A DNA stretch of 64,000 bases from Neoechinorhynchus agilis. Lineage: Eukaryota; Acanthocephala. The stretch spans positions 62,001 through 126,000 of the forward strand of contig CM121341.1 of NCBI GenBank assembly GCA_051530055.1, read 5' to 3'. Shown here piece by piece: positions 31,448 to 44,027 of this stretch; positions within the stretch are counted from its first letter, which is position 1, and every line of letters starts with the position of its first letter. A program made the translations under genes and the position numbers. Below the pieces are notes generated by a model. The model made no database searches, was not told the origin of the DNA, and worked only from the letters and a program-made list of their open reading frames with translations.

Positions 31448-33124
31448 GTCAACGCAAAATAATGATTCGCGCTTACTAGGAATTCCTCTTTCACGAAGAA
31501 TAATTACAATCTCCGATCCCAATCGTGAAGGCCATTTATGATTCCCTGTACCTTTCGAAACAGGAATGCCTTTTGAAGCCTCCATTGTAGCGCGCGTGCA
31601 GCCCCGAACATCTAAGATCATCACAGATCTGTTATTGCTCAACTTCGAGTGCCTCACGACACTTATCCCTCTAAGAAGCGTTTTGACGGCGTTACCACTC
31701 AATAACAAGAATGATATGAGGGCTTGCTCGTCACACCAATTAATAGGCTAGAGTCTCGTTCGTTATCGGAATAAACCAGACAAATCACTCCACCAACTAC
31801 GAACGGTCATGCACCACCACCCACCGAATCAAGAAAGAGCTGTCAACCTGTCAATCCTCACGGTGTTCGGACCGAGTAAGTTTTCGTGCGTTGAGTCAAA
31901 TTGAGCCGCAGGCTCCACTTCTGGTGTGCCCCTCCGTCAATTCCTTTAAGTTTCGATTTTGCAACCATACTCCCCCCCGGAACCCAATAACTTTGGTTTC
32001 CCGCGGGGTGCCTGGCGATGCTTTGTTGTTGCAAGCGCCAGATGCCCAGTTGGCATAGTTTATAGTTAGAACTAGGACGGTATCTAATCTTCTTCGAAAC
32101 TCTAACTTTCGTTCTTGATTAATGAAAACATTCTTGGCAAATGCTTTCGCAGTTGTACGTCCTGCGGTGATCATCGAATTTCACCTCTAACACCACAATA
32201 CGAATGCCCACGTTTATCCCTATCAATCATTACCTCGGCTTCCGTAAACCAACGAAACAGAACCAAGGTCCTATCTCATTATTCCATGCAACAGTATTCA
32301 AGCAAGTCGCTTGCGTTAAGCACGCTAATTTTCTCAAAGTAGTTAATCGCCTTCCCTTTAAAGTGCGCCTCCCAAACTTAATTGGGTCTTCGACGACGCA
32401 GGAGCAGCGAAATTAAAGAAGTGAATCTGGTGCAATGCTATACACGTCATTTTGTGACATGACAGCGCACAGTTCATCTCCTGACTCCCAACTACGAGCT
32501 TTTTAACCGCAGCAAATTTAACATACGCTATTCGAGCTGGAATTACCGCGGCTGCTGGCACCAGAACTTGCCCTCCAATCGATCCTCGATAAAGGATTTT
32601 GATTGTTCTCATTCCAATTGCCGAATCCGAAGATTACGGCATCGTTATTTTTCGTCACTACCTCCCCAATCTGGGATTGGGTAATTTGCGCGCCTGCTGC
32701 CTTCCTTGGATGTGACAGCCGTTTCTCATGCTCTCTCTCCGGAATCGAACCCTGATTCCCCGTTACCCGTTACGACCATGGTAGTCGTATAAACTACCAA
32801 CGATCGTTGATAGGGAAGACACTTGAAAGACACGTCGCCTGCCTAATAAGGCAATGCAATCAGCATACTTTACCCAGAGTCAGCACAATCTGACGCCCTA
32901 AGACGTCATTGGCTTTGATCTAATAAAAGCACTTCTCCGCAAGTCGAAGCTACGTGGCATGTATTAGCTCTAGATTTTCCACAGTTATCCATATCTGATT
33001 CGCACGATCCAATAAACCATGACTTATTTAATGAGCGCGCTTTCAACCGTATAAAGTATGAACTTGCACATGCATGGCTTAATCTTTGAGACGAGCATAT
33101 AATTATTGGCACGATCAACCAGAT
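31264..33124 (-). rRNA. 18S rRNA (complete)
   Basis: The 5' end is at about 33124 (TCTGGTTGATCGTGCC, against the usual CTGGTTGATCCTGCC). The 3' end is at about 31264 (GTAGGTGAACCTGCGGAAGG). Universal landmarks are present: GTGCCAGCAGCCGCGGTAAT, ATTAGATACCGTCCTAGT, AAACTTAAAGGAATTGACGG, TGTACACACCGCCCGTCGCT. Length is ~1.86 kb. It is the only 18S in the window. Sequence details such as GTTGAGCAATAACAGATCTG fit a nematode, tentatively. Confidence 0.96.
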
Positions 33125-33715
33125 ATCAACCATTCATCACTACACTTAAATCGCACGGCTATTTCGTCTTAATTAGACGAGACAATTAATCAAGCACCAC
33201 ATCACGGTTTACATTACCAAATATAATACTCAGCATAGCAAAAGCCAATGCAGGCATCGGCGAAACGACGGCAGACGGAGCAGCCATCTCATGTATACCC
33301 AGGTTTTGAACCCTGTTGCAAAAAACAGGTGATACAACGTTCGCAAAGGCACAGTTTCGGTTTCGAACCGAAACACAAAATATCTCAGCTTCAACCAAGA
33401 AGGATATTAAACATCCGTTTACGCCATTTATATGAGTAAACAATAGTTCTAACTGACCCGTAGGTCAGATAATTTTCCACGATCACATAACGCCATCAAG
33501 TGGCATTTCCGCCAATATTTACAGCCCAACCACCAGCTACTTAGAGTTCAACAACATCTAAGTAAGCATTCCGTAATCACATCAATCCAATAATGTGACC
33601 TATAAACCGCTAGCGCAAACTAACAGTTTTAACTGCCACCAATTTAAATCAATCACAAACACAATATCAATGAATTGATTGATAGATTGACATCGATAGT
33701 TCTAACTGACCCGTA
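33125..33715 (-). promoter_or_regulatory. 18S upstream leader (5' external spacer) with candidate Pol I promoter motif
   Basis: About 590 bp upstream of 18S. Near 33290-33310 lies CATGTATACCCAGGTTTTGA (plus-strand reading), ~165 bp from the 18S start. Versions of this motif occur in the spacer modules at 4462, 4858, 34855 and 35251. A motif shared between leader and spacer modules is the usual sign of a gene promoter and its spacer-promoter copies. Two identical 20-bp direct repeats (33443-33462 and 33696-33715) flank ~233 bp of unplaced sequence here. Confidence 0.5.
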
Positions 33716-34775
33716 CGCGCTCAGAGAGCTATCAAATAGCAGAACAACGTGATCCTTTTTGCACCGCAGGCTGCTCGGACCAGCTCATAGAGCTTTCAAT
33801 TACGTCACACCATCATGAACCCTTTTTACCACATGCTTCTCTGCCATGCTCAGAGAGCTATCAATTAGGTCAACAACGTGAACCTTTTTGAAACGCACGC
33901 TACTCGGACCAGCTATTAGAGCTTTCAATTATGTCACATTAGCATGAACCCTTTTTATGCCACATGCTTCTCTGTCGCGCTCAGAGAGCTATCAGTTAGG
34001 TCAACAACGTGAATCTTTTTGCACCGCAGGCAACTCGGACCAGCTCATAGAGCTTTCAATCATGTCACATTAGCATGAACCCTTTTTATGCCACATGCTT
34101 CTCTGTCGCGCTCAGAGAGCTATCAATTAGGTCAACAACGTGAACCTTTTTGCACCGCAGGCTACTCGGACCAGCTCATAGAGCTTTCAATTACGTCACA
34201 CCATCATGAACCCTTTTTACCACATGCTTCTCTGTCGTTCTCAGGGAGCTATCAATTAGGTCAACAGCATGAACCTTTTTGCACCGCACGTTTCTCGGAC
34301 TTGCTCATAGAGCTTTCAATTACGTCACACCATCATGAACCCTTTTTACCACATGCTTCTCTGTCGTTCTAAGAGAGCTATCAATTAGGTCAACAACGTA
34401 AACCTTTTTATACTTCACGATTCTCGGCCCAGCTCATAGAGCGTTCAATTATGTCACACCAGCATGAACCCTTTTTATGCCACATGCTTCTCTGTCGCGC
34501 TCAGAGAGCTATCAATTAGGTCAACAACATGAACCTTTTTGCACCGCACGTTTCTCGGACCAGCTCATAGACCTTTCAATTACGTCACACCATCATGAAC
34601 CCTTTTTACCACATGCATCTCTGTCGTTCTCAGAGAGCTATCAATTAGGTCAACAACGTGAACCTTTTTATACCGCACGCTTCTCGGCCCAGCTCATAGA
34701 GCGTTCAATTATGTCACACCAGCATGAACCCTTTTTATACCACATGCTTCTCTGTCGCGCTCAGGGAGCTATCAA
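33716..34775. repeat. rDNA intergenic spacer tandem repeats, array 2 (~130 bp)
   Basis: About eight copies of the same two-part ~130-bp spacer unit as at 3065-4380 (GAGCTATCAATTAGGTCAAC / GAGCTTTCAATTACGTCACA). It lies between the 18S leader and the 28S 3' end of the upstream unit, which proves the family is intergenic spacer. Open frames at 34088-34372 and 34477-34806 are repeat by-products. Confidence 0.88.
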
Positions 34776-35547
34776 TGACGTCACCGCCTACCACAGCCTT
34801 GCATAGCCTGTCCTATGCTTTGCCTTGAGAGGGACCCCGAGGGAGGGTGTCCCTCATATATACCCAGGTTTGAAACCCCGTTCAACACATTTACATTGCT
34901 TACGTCATAAGACAAAGCATTTTCTCAATTTTGAATATTTTTCTTCCGTGTAGATGCCAATAATCGAAATTTTTGCCAACCTTGCTTACGTCACATACCT
35001 GACACCTCTTGCATCTCTGTCGTTCTCAGAGAGCTATCAATTAGGTCAACAACGTGAACCTTTTTATACCGCACGCTTCTCGGCCCAGCTCATAGAGCGT
35101 TCAATTATGTCACACCAGCATGAACCCTTTTTATACCACATGCTTCTCTGTCGCGCTCAGAGAGCTATCAATGACGTCACCGTCTAGCACAGCCTTGCAT
35201 AGCCCGTCCTATGCTTTGCCTTGAGAGGAACCCCGATGGAGGGTGTCCCTCATATATACCCAGGTTTTGAACCCCGTTCAACACATTTACATTGCTTACG
35301 TCACGAGACTTTAAGTTTTACACCGGATATCCCCCTATTATCACGTCATAGCACACATCATATACTTCTCGACCGCGCCATCCTACTTCAAGGTTGTTGA
35401 TCGGACCATCATAGTCGTCACAGCATAAGAATTTTCGTACTTTAAAGCATAGGCGATGTCATTTCTGAAGCATTTTCGATCAAGCCTGTGCACCATTGCG
35501 TCACTCGGGGGATTTGGATGGGTGACGTGTGTCTTTAACACACAAAT
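34776..35547. promoter_or_regulatory. Two spacer modules and 3' spacer
   Basis: Two copies of the GACGTCACCG module (about 34776-34975 and 35176-35310), each with GAGGGACCCC/GGTGTCCCTC-like inverted repeats and a CATATATACCCAGG motif, separated by about one spacer repeat. ~235 bp of non-repeat 3' spacer follow, to the 28S 3' end at 35548. Confidence 0.5.
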
Positions 35548-36017
35548 CCCCCGGTTAAAACGGTAAGTCTCAATAGTTCGCAGTTTGGTGGCTACTCTAC
35601 TATTTACGACACGTTTACCGAGAATTAAGTCGTCTGCAAATGATTTGATGCACAAGTACAGCGAGATATTAAACACGGCTGCCAACTACGCTGGTCAATT
35701 CATTTTATAAGTAGACACTGAGCGCAGATGATAAAGTCGCCGCTGGCGGATAAATCGTCGGGAAGAAACGTAATTCCCGCTTGGAAAACTTCGCTCGTTC
35801 TCGCATTTGTAAAAAATTTAGACCGCCTAGTTCGCATTAGTGTTGTTGCTCCTAGGTAGGCTTCCGACTTAGAGGCGTTCAGTCGTAATCCTGCGGACGA
35901 AGCTTCGCACCATCGGCCTCTCGACCGAGTGCGTGTACCTGATGTCCAAACCTGCGGTTCCTCTCGTACTTAGCAAGATTGCTATTACAACAACCAGCTC
36001 AACAGTAGGGTAAAACT

Positions 36018-36056
<39 letters not shown>

Positions 36057-36099
36057 TATTAATGGGTGAACAATCCAACGCTATGGGACTTTTGCATCC

Positions 36100-36137
<38 letters not shown>

Positions 36138-36158
36138 GACGTCGCTGTGGACGCTTGG
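35548..36158 (-). rRNA. 28S rRNA 3'-end fragment
   Basis: Antisense 28S 3' end, matching 5135-5745. It stops inside the gene at CGCTGTGGACGCTTGG and continues directly as satellite. The 28S from that point up to the R2 site is missing here. Confidence 0.9.
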
Positions 36159-39121
36159 ACCAACCTATTGCTTACACTACCGATGCAATAATCGCATCGG
36201 AAATCGCATTATCATATATTGCCAATGTTCACACGAGTGAAAAATGACTAAATTTGCAAGATTCATTAAAATTAGATAACACCGTTGAAATCAGCCCATC
36301 AGATATGCTCAAAATGTTTTTTCATTTCGTAGCAACTTTCGAGCACAACAGATTTTATTCAGGGGTCTTTTATGAACTTCAATCCTAAAACTAAGTGTTA
36401 AAATTTAACAAGTAACATCAAACCGTTATTGCAGGTGAATTAGGCGTCAAAAGTAGATCTAGAAAAGTTAATTTGATCTTAAATTGATTGATGTTTTAAT
36501 ATCAATAATCAAGGTAGTTGGTCTCAAAATGTAACAAGAAATAACTCAAGAAACATTACAGCCATCGCAAATCCGAAAACAGATTTGGAATCAACGCGTT
36601 AAGACGTACTAAATTGGCTTATTCCGTACACTACAGCTGTAATATTCGCATCGGAAATCGCATTGTCATATTTTGCCAATATTCACAAGAGAGAAAAATC
36701 ACTAAATTTGCAAGATTCATTAAAATTAGATAACAACATTTAAATCAGCGCATAAGATATGCTCAAAAAGTTTTTCTATTTCGTAACAACTTTCGAGTAC
36801 CACAGATTTAATTCAGGTGTCCTTTATCAACCCCAATCCTAAAACTTAGTGTCAAAATTTAACAAGCAACATCAAACCGTTATTGCAGGTGAATTCAGCG
36901 TGAAAAGTAGATCTAGAAAAGTCTATTCGATCTTAAATTGATTGATGTTTTAATATCAATAATAAAGGTAGTTGGTCTCAAAATGTAACTACAAATAACT
37001 CAAGAACCATGATAGCTATCGCAAATTCGAAAACAGATTTGGAATCAACGCGCTAAGACGTACTAAATTAACTGATTCCGTACACTACAGCTGTAATATT
37101 CGCATCAGAAATCGCATTATCATATTTTGCCAACATTCACAAGTGAGAAAAATCACTAAATTTGCAAGATTCATTAAAATTAGATAACACCATTGAAATT
37201 AGCGCATTAGATATGCTCAAAATGTTTTTGTATTTCGTAACAACCTTCGAGCACCACGGATTTAATTCAGGTGTCTTTTATCAACTTCAATCCTTAAACT
37301 TAGTTCCAAATTTAACAAGTAGCATCAAACCGTAATATCAGGTGAATTCAGCGTGAAAAGTAGATCTAGAAAAGCTAATTTGATCTTAAATTGATTTATG
37401 TTTTAATATCAATAATCAGGGTAGTTGGTCTCAAAATGTAACAACAAATAACTCAAGAACCATGATAGCTATCGCAAATCCAAAAACAGATATGGAATCA
37501 GCGCGTTAAGATGTACTAAATTAGCTGATTCCGTACACTACGGCTGTAATATTCGCATCGGAAATCGCATTGTCATATTTTGCCAATATTCACAAGAGAG
37601 AAAAATAACCAAATTTGCAAGATTCATTAAAATTAGATAACACCATTGAAATCAGCGCATCAGATATGCTCAAAATGTTTTTCTATTTCGTAACAACTTT
37701 CGAGCACCACAGATTTAATTTAGGTGTCTTTTATCAACTTCAATCCTGAAACTAAGTGTCGAAGTTTAACAAGTAACATCAAACCGTTATTGCAGGTGAA
37801 TTCAGCGTCAAAAGTATATCTAGAAAAGTTAATTTGATCTTAAATTGATTGATGTTTTAATATGAATAATCAAGGTAGTTGGTCTCAAAATGTAACAACA
37901 AATAACTCAACAACAATGATAGCTATCGCAAATCCGAAAACAGATTTGGAATCAGCGCGTTAAGATGTACAAAATAAGCTGATTCCTTACACTACAGCTG
38001 TAATATTCGCATCGGAAATTGCATTGTCATATTTTGCTAATATTCACAAGAGTGAAAGATCACTAAATTTGCAAGAATTATTAAAATCAGATAACACCGT
38101 TGAAATCAGCGCATTAGATATGCTCAAAATGTTTTTGTATTTCGTAACAACTTACGAGTACCACAGATTTAATTCAGGTGTCTTTTATGAACTTCAATCC
38201 TTAAACTAAGTACAAAAGTTTAAAAAGCCACATTAAGCTGTTATTGCAGGTGAATTCAGCGTCAAATGTAGATCTAGAAAAGTTAATTTGATCTTAAATT
38301 CGTTGACGTTTTTATATCAATAATCAAGGTAGTTTTTCCCAAAATTTAACAACGAATAACTCAAGAACCATTAAAGCTATTGCAAATTTGGATACAGATT
38401 TGGAATCAGCGCGTTAAAATGTACTAAATTATCTCACTTTGTAAACTACAGCTGCAATATTCGAATCGGAAATCGCATTATTATATTTTGTCAATAGTCA
38501 AAGGAGTGAAAGATCACTAAATTTGCAAGATTCATTTAAATTAGATAACACCATTGAAATCAGCGCATTAGATATGCTTCAAATGTTATATCATTTCGTA
38601 AAAATTTACGAGTACCAAAGATTTAATTCAGGTGTCTTTTATGAACTTCAATCCTTAAACTGAGTGTAAAAGTTTAAAAAGCCACATCAAACTGCTATTG
38701 CATGTGAATTCAGCGTCAAAAGTAGATCTAGAAAAGCTAATTTGATCTTAAATTTATTGACGTTTTAATATCAATAATCAAGGTAGTTTGTCTAAAAATT
38801 TAACAACGAATAACTTACGAACCATTAAAGCTATCGCAAACCTGGATACAGGTTTGGAATCAGCGTGTAAAGATGTACTAAATTAACTGATTCCGTACAC
38901 TACAGCTGTAATATTCGCATCGGATATCGCATTATAATATATGGTCAATATTCACAAGACTGAAAGATATTTAAATTTGATAGATTCATTCAAATTAGAT
39001 AACGCCATTGAAATCCGCGCATTAGATATCCTCAAAATGTTTTATTATTTCGTAACAACTTTCGAGCACAACAGATTTTATTCAGGGGTCTTTTATGAAC
39101 TTCAATCCTAAAACTAAGTGT
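36159..39121. repeat. ~453-bp satellite array 3
   Basis: About six and a half monomers in the orientation of array 2. The right half parallels array 2 closely, with one monomer fewer. It starts at the broken end of a 28S fragment and ends at CTAAGTGTAGCAAC, the left border of the non-satellite part of the duplication. Confidence 0.9.
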
Positions 39122-40009
39122 AGCAACAAAGACATGAAAGTGCTTTTTTAGAAACCGTGAACTTTTCCCCTAGGTGGTGAAACGTTTTATCTAAGATAAA
39201 TTTCACCAACTGGAAGCCGAAACTTTCAAACTGTCAAAAATCCATCACGTTAGATAATATTCTTGGAACAGTATTTGAATTTCACTCAATAAGTTGTGCT
39301 AAATGCAATAGGCCATCCATAGTTTTTCGCAGGCTAATAGCAATCCGTTCTGATCGGATTCTTAATGACATCCTAAAAGTATGGCCGATGAATCAAAAAT
39401 TATCCTCTTCTAATAGTATCACTAACACCAAATTTTTTAATCTTCTGTCGCAGGATTCTATTTACTTTTTGCAAAACTGGTGCCTTTCTATTACGACCAT
39501 GCCACCTCAAAAACGTTATAATATCTTCTGAATGGCGTACCGCAGTGTTCGCCGCTTTTGCCTATTTTATATCTACTGCCTCCCCAATACCTAACACAAA
39601 ATTTTAAAATTAATGCATCACTGACATGTTAACAAACAAACGGAAGATGAAGCCGACGAGGTTGGAAACGTCGTTAATAAGTAATCATTTACCGGGTGTG
39701 AACGTAAACAATAATTCCACATAACTTTTGTAATTAAAATCCAAAGGGAAGCTAAGATGAAACTCCTAATCAAACAATGTGTTGAATATCTGATTCCATC
39801 TTTACCTAAAATCAGCTTATCCCTAAGCCTATCCAAAACACAGTGTATTTTATTGCACTTTCCAATCGGCTCCATAAAGTTCTTCTTAAGCTTTTCTTTG
39901 ATGATTTTATGTCCGCACAGCAATAAAACACTGCAGTCGATTTCTGTTTTCCTGTATGTTATTTGATCATAATCATAGGATATATCATTTGTCATGAGCA
40001 CATATTCGA
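39122..40009. repeat. Segmental duplication, copy 2, left part
   Basis: Nearly identical to 19387-20270. No recognised gene; the minus frame at 39618-40001 parallels 19883-20296 but differs in its start and runs into the ~140-bp repeat. Confidence 0.75.
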
Positions 40010-41080
40010 ATTTTTAAGCTAATGACGTCATATTTACGATTTAAAGAGCTAAAAAACTAAAGCACAAATAAAACACTGCAGTGGATTAAGTGGATTAAGT
40101 GGATTATTTTCCTGTATGTTATTTGCTCGAAATCGGAAGATATTGCATGAGCACGTGTTCTAATTTTAAAGCTGATGACGTCATGTTTTCGATATAAAAA
40201 CGAATAGACTAAAGCACAATATAAACTGCAGTCGATTTCTGTTTTCCTACAACCAAAAATGCAGCAACAAAATACCGCAGTCGAATTCTGTTTTCCTTTA
40301 TGTTATTTGCTCAAAATCAGGAGATATCTCATGAGCATAGGTTCTAATTTTTAAGCAGATGACGTCATGTTTTCGACACAAACAACGAAAAAATAAAGCA
40401 ATAAAACACTGCCGTCGATCTCTGTTTTCCTGTATGTTATTTGCTATAAATCAGAAGATATTGAATGAGCACCTTTTTCAATTTTTTAACTGATGACGTT
40501 TTTGCAACGAGCAAACAGCGGAGGTAACTTGGTTTCGATATAAACAACGAGAAAAGTAAAGGAGCAATAATATACTGCGCTCAATTTTGTTTTCCTGTAT
40601 GTTATTTGCTCAAAATGAGAAGATATTGCATGGCACGTGTTCTAATCTTTAGGCCGATCGAGTCATGTTCTCGATGTAAAAAACGAAAAAACTAAAGCAC
40701 CAATAAAACACCGCAGTCGATCTCTGTTTTCTTGCATGTTATTTGCAATAAATATGAAAATATTGCATGATCATGTGTTCTATATTTAAACTGATGACGT
40801 AATGCTTTCGACATAAACTACGAAAAGGAAGCAGCACTGAAAAACTTCGGTGGATTTATGTTTTTCTGTTTGTCATTTTCTCAAAATCAGAAGACATTGC
40901 ATGATCACGTGTTTTAATTTTTGAACTGATGACGCCATGCTTTTGTTAAAAACAACGAAAAGACTAAAGCAAGAATAAAACGCTGCTGTCGATTTCTGTA
41001 TTTCTGTTTATTATTTTCCCAAAATTGGAAGATATTGCATGAGTACGTGTTCTTATTTTTAAACTGATGACGGATAAACG
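40010..41080. repeat. ~140-bp tandem repeat array with TGACGTCA-type sites
   Basis: About seven imperfect units. Each contains a version of CTGATGACGTCATGTTTTCG, an A-rich stretch (ACGAAAAAACTAAAGCA), CACTGCAGTCGATTTCTG, TTTTCCTGTATGTTATTTGC and GATATTGCATGAGCACGTG. Landmarks recur near 40020, 40172, 40356, 40490, 40640, 40793, 40926 and 41068. The other duplicate (20283-20415) keeps about two, which accounts for a ~914-bp length difference. Several units keep the 8-bp palindrome TGACGTCA. Confidence 0.85.
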
Positions 41081-41560
41081 GCGGACGTTGCTCATTTTTC
41101 AAGTCATTGGATCATTGAACGTTTTAAAAGCTTCTCTGCCCGCTAAGAGAGCTTTACTTGAAGTTATCAACAAGCCTTCCTCGCGTCATAGCTTATATAC
41201 TATGCCTAACCCTTAAATTGGTTTCCTGGAGAGGGGGTACTCTATGTATGCCCAGCAGGTTTTTGACATCGTGCTGCAATGTAATTTTGCTAGCGTCACA
41301 AGGCTCTTTTTATGATACAATTCAATCGAAACAAAACACGTTCAATCAGCTAATGTTCAGAACTTTTTAACTTTCAATGATGTAGTTAATTTCACGAAAC
41401 GTCGACAACAAATCTAGTCATCAATTCTTAGCGGGTTCCGAGAGCTTCGACTGACGTCATTTATAAGCACTCATTCACGTCGTAGCTCATATGCTATGCC
41501 TAGCCCTTACTGGGATCTCTTCTCCGAGATTAAGTGAACCTTTTTAAGATAAGGTGGCCG
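41081..41560. repeat. Diverged intergenic-spacer modules (copy 2)
   Basis: Duplicate of 20440-20900, nearly base for base, including GCCCAGCAGGTTTTTGA and CTGACGTCATTTATAAGC. Confidence 0.6.
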
Positions 41561-42310
41561 CTTGTCATTCTCCACGGCAAAGATAGGTTGCAAATTTTTG
41601 GATGCTGCATCCTTTTTCAAAACGTAGTGGTTTTTAACGTATCTAATTACGGCACTAATCGATTCATCTGATTGAATTTTTTATTCTACCAGCTTTAAAA
41701 ATCGATTGTAAATTTTCATTTGAGAAACTTAAAACTTTCCGTCAATTCAATAACGAACATTAAAAAGCACTTAAGAAGACGATTAAAATCGCAGTTGATT
41801 TAAAAAGACCTTCGAAAAGCACATTACATGGTTACTCCTCATAAATTATTTTTCGATTAAAAAACAGTAATAAAAATTTAAACGCGCGCCAAATGATTAC
41901 GCAAACAATAATTCTTTCGTTTTCTGCACATTATAAATTGCTGCCTGTTTCCTATAGCTGCCTCCATGTTCCTGTATCGTTCTTTTTTGTTCGCCTATGA
42001 AATGAGCGATTTTGGAGCTATGGGCTTATGAAGGCATCTTTGAGCGTCTGTGAACGTAAGTAATTTGTTGGAAACGTATTTTTCCCTATCAATGGAGCCT
42101 TCTGATCGATGGAGGATATCGCTCTCCGTCTCCAGAAAGCATCTGTACCTTTGAATGGAAGTTATTTTTGCTTTATTCATCTACCACACTAAAGCATTGC
42201 TTGGAGAGATTAGACTCAGCTCACACTCATCGAAAGCTCCTTCGCCTAAGTTCCTTGTAAGTTTAAGAATCTTCTTTAGTCTGCACCTCCATTGCTCGTC
42301 TTTACGTCTG
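41561..42310. repeat. Recurrent ~600-bp block (Rep-B), copy 3
   Basis: Duplicate of 20901-21659. No coding signal. Confidence 0.6.
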
Positions 42311-43507
42311 AGATTAGCGGGGCGATGTCGCATGAGGCTTCGAGCTTAACCATTAAGGATGGAATTGCATAGTCGTTTAGAAGGTTAACGTCTTTTAATA
42401 GGGTCATGTGACTGCTTGAATTTGAGGCCTCGAGAACTTTCGCAGGGATAAGTACCTGACTCATTAATCCAAACGATGAATTCGTGGCTGTGCGAGATCG
42501 AATTCGAAGAGGAACATCGTCGCTTGGAGTTTGCCCGACAAAATTGCATTGATAGGCAGTCGCTGCGGCCCTCAAGATGAAGTGAACTGATAGTTCGTTG
42601 TAATTTTTAGTAGCATCCAGTGTGTCATTTAATGTGAGATTTGTATCAAGAATCATTTTTACTATATGAAGTGAAACAGGGTCCAAGCTTTGTGTAGGTT
42701 TCTCGAGGACGAGAAAGGCGGCGGTCACCACTACCATTGTTGAATTTTTCTTTAGCTTTATAATTTTGAGGCCGATACTTGAAGCCTTGACAAAATCTGT
42801 GGCTGTACGAAACGCATTTTGCTGGATTGAAGGACAATCCGATGCTTCGCAATTCTGTAACCGCAACATCGAGCTTATTCTGAAGTCCGGCCTTATCCTT
42901 ACTGACTAACAAAATATCATCTTCGCCATAACTGCTGCCCGTTCCAATGAGGTCTCATAGTAGACCGCCACATCTACTATATAAACCCGATCATTTATGT
43001 TTGTCCTCACAATGAGGTCGGACTTGTGTAAGTTGCCGCCGTCGTCCATAATGTGATTTTTTCTATCGACGGTGTAACTGATGCCTCGGATTGAATCTCT
43101 TTTGGCGGATTTTGCTTCAACTGCATTTAGTGCGCCTATAAAGACTCACGACGTCGTCGTGTCTTTTAATCATTGCTTCCGTCGAGAAGTCACACTGATT
43201 AATTACGTGCAAGCACGTTTCTGTTTGATGGGCGCAATGGCGACAGGCTTTTGTCCTATTGTTTGAGATCCTTGCCATAACGGCACCAACCTCTAGAAGT
43301 TCAGCTCGCATTTTTATCAATTCCGTGTATTGCCTGTGATGGCCCTGTCTGTATCTGAATGATAACATTTTTGGGTCTGCGAATCCGTTGGTAAAGGCCT
43401 GATATCCGTTTGCCTGTGTTTTTGCCTCTGCCATTTTTTTTCGTACTCTGCGTTAACGCCGCTTTTGCCTAGATCTCTCATAAACGATGCAAGCCACTTT
43501 CTCCTTC
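42311..43507 (-). pseudogene. Scrambled R2 mosaic, copy 2
   Basis: Same domain order and same junctions as 21660-22865: endonuclease module, post-YADD palm, linker, thumb. It therefore arose before the duplication. It differs by small indels: a 1-2 base loss near 43145 shifts the frame that is open at 22258-22836 in copy 1, and a few bases near 42690 and 42790 differ in the linker. Open pieces are 42276-42869, 42646-42912 and 43117-43434. Confidence 0.8.
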
Positions 43508-43574
43508 GAGAATGCCAATAAAACTGAAGCTATTGAAATCGTTAAAATTGACTGAAATTACATTACTATTTATA

Positions 43575-43654
43575 AAGAAACAATGATGGTAGTGGTATTT
43601 CACCGGCGCGGCCTCCCACCTATTCTACGCCCATCGTGTTTCTTCACAGAGACT

Positions 43655-43692
<38 letters not shown>

Positions 43693-43699
43693 GTTACTC

Positions 43700-43733
<34 letters not shown>

Positions 43734-43777
43734 GCTGCAGACAGGGACAGTAGGAATCTCAATAATCCATTCATGCA

Positions 43778-43809
<32 letters not shown>
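43575..43809 (-). rRNA. 28S rRNA fragment, 3' side of the R2 site (G)
   Basis: Duplicate of 22930-23164, ending at the R2 site (ATTTGGCTA, 43809). R2-e follows. Confidence 0.9.
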
Positions 43810-44027
43810 ATGACTCATTTATTACGTAAATTTATATACATGTGTTATTCAGTCGTCAAGGTTTAATATGATTGATTTGTTTGAGTTGTTCCAAGGAATA
43901 AAAGTTAATAAAATTGAGATTAGAAGAGAAGAGGTTAAAAGTTTGATAGATTGATAAAAAGCTTCATATGAAGGTAAAACTACGTAAAATATAAATTTGT
44001 ACTTACGTGTTTACTGTCCTAGTAGAC

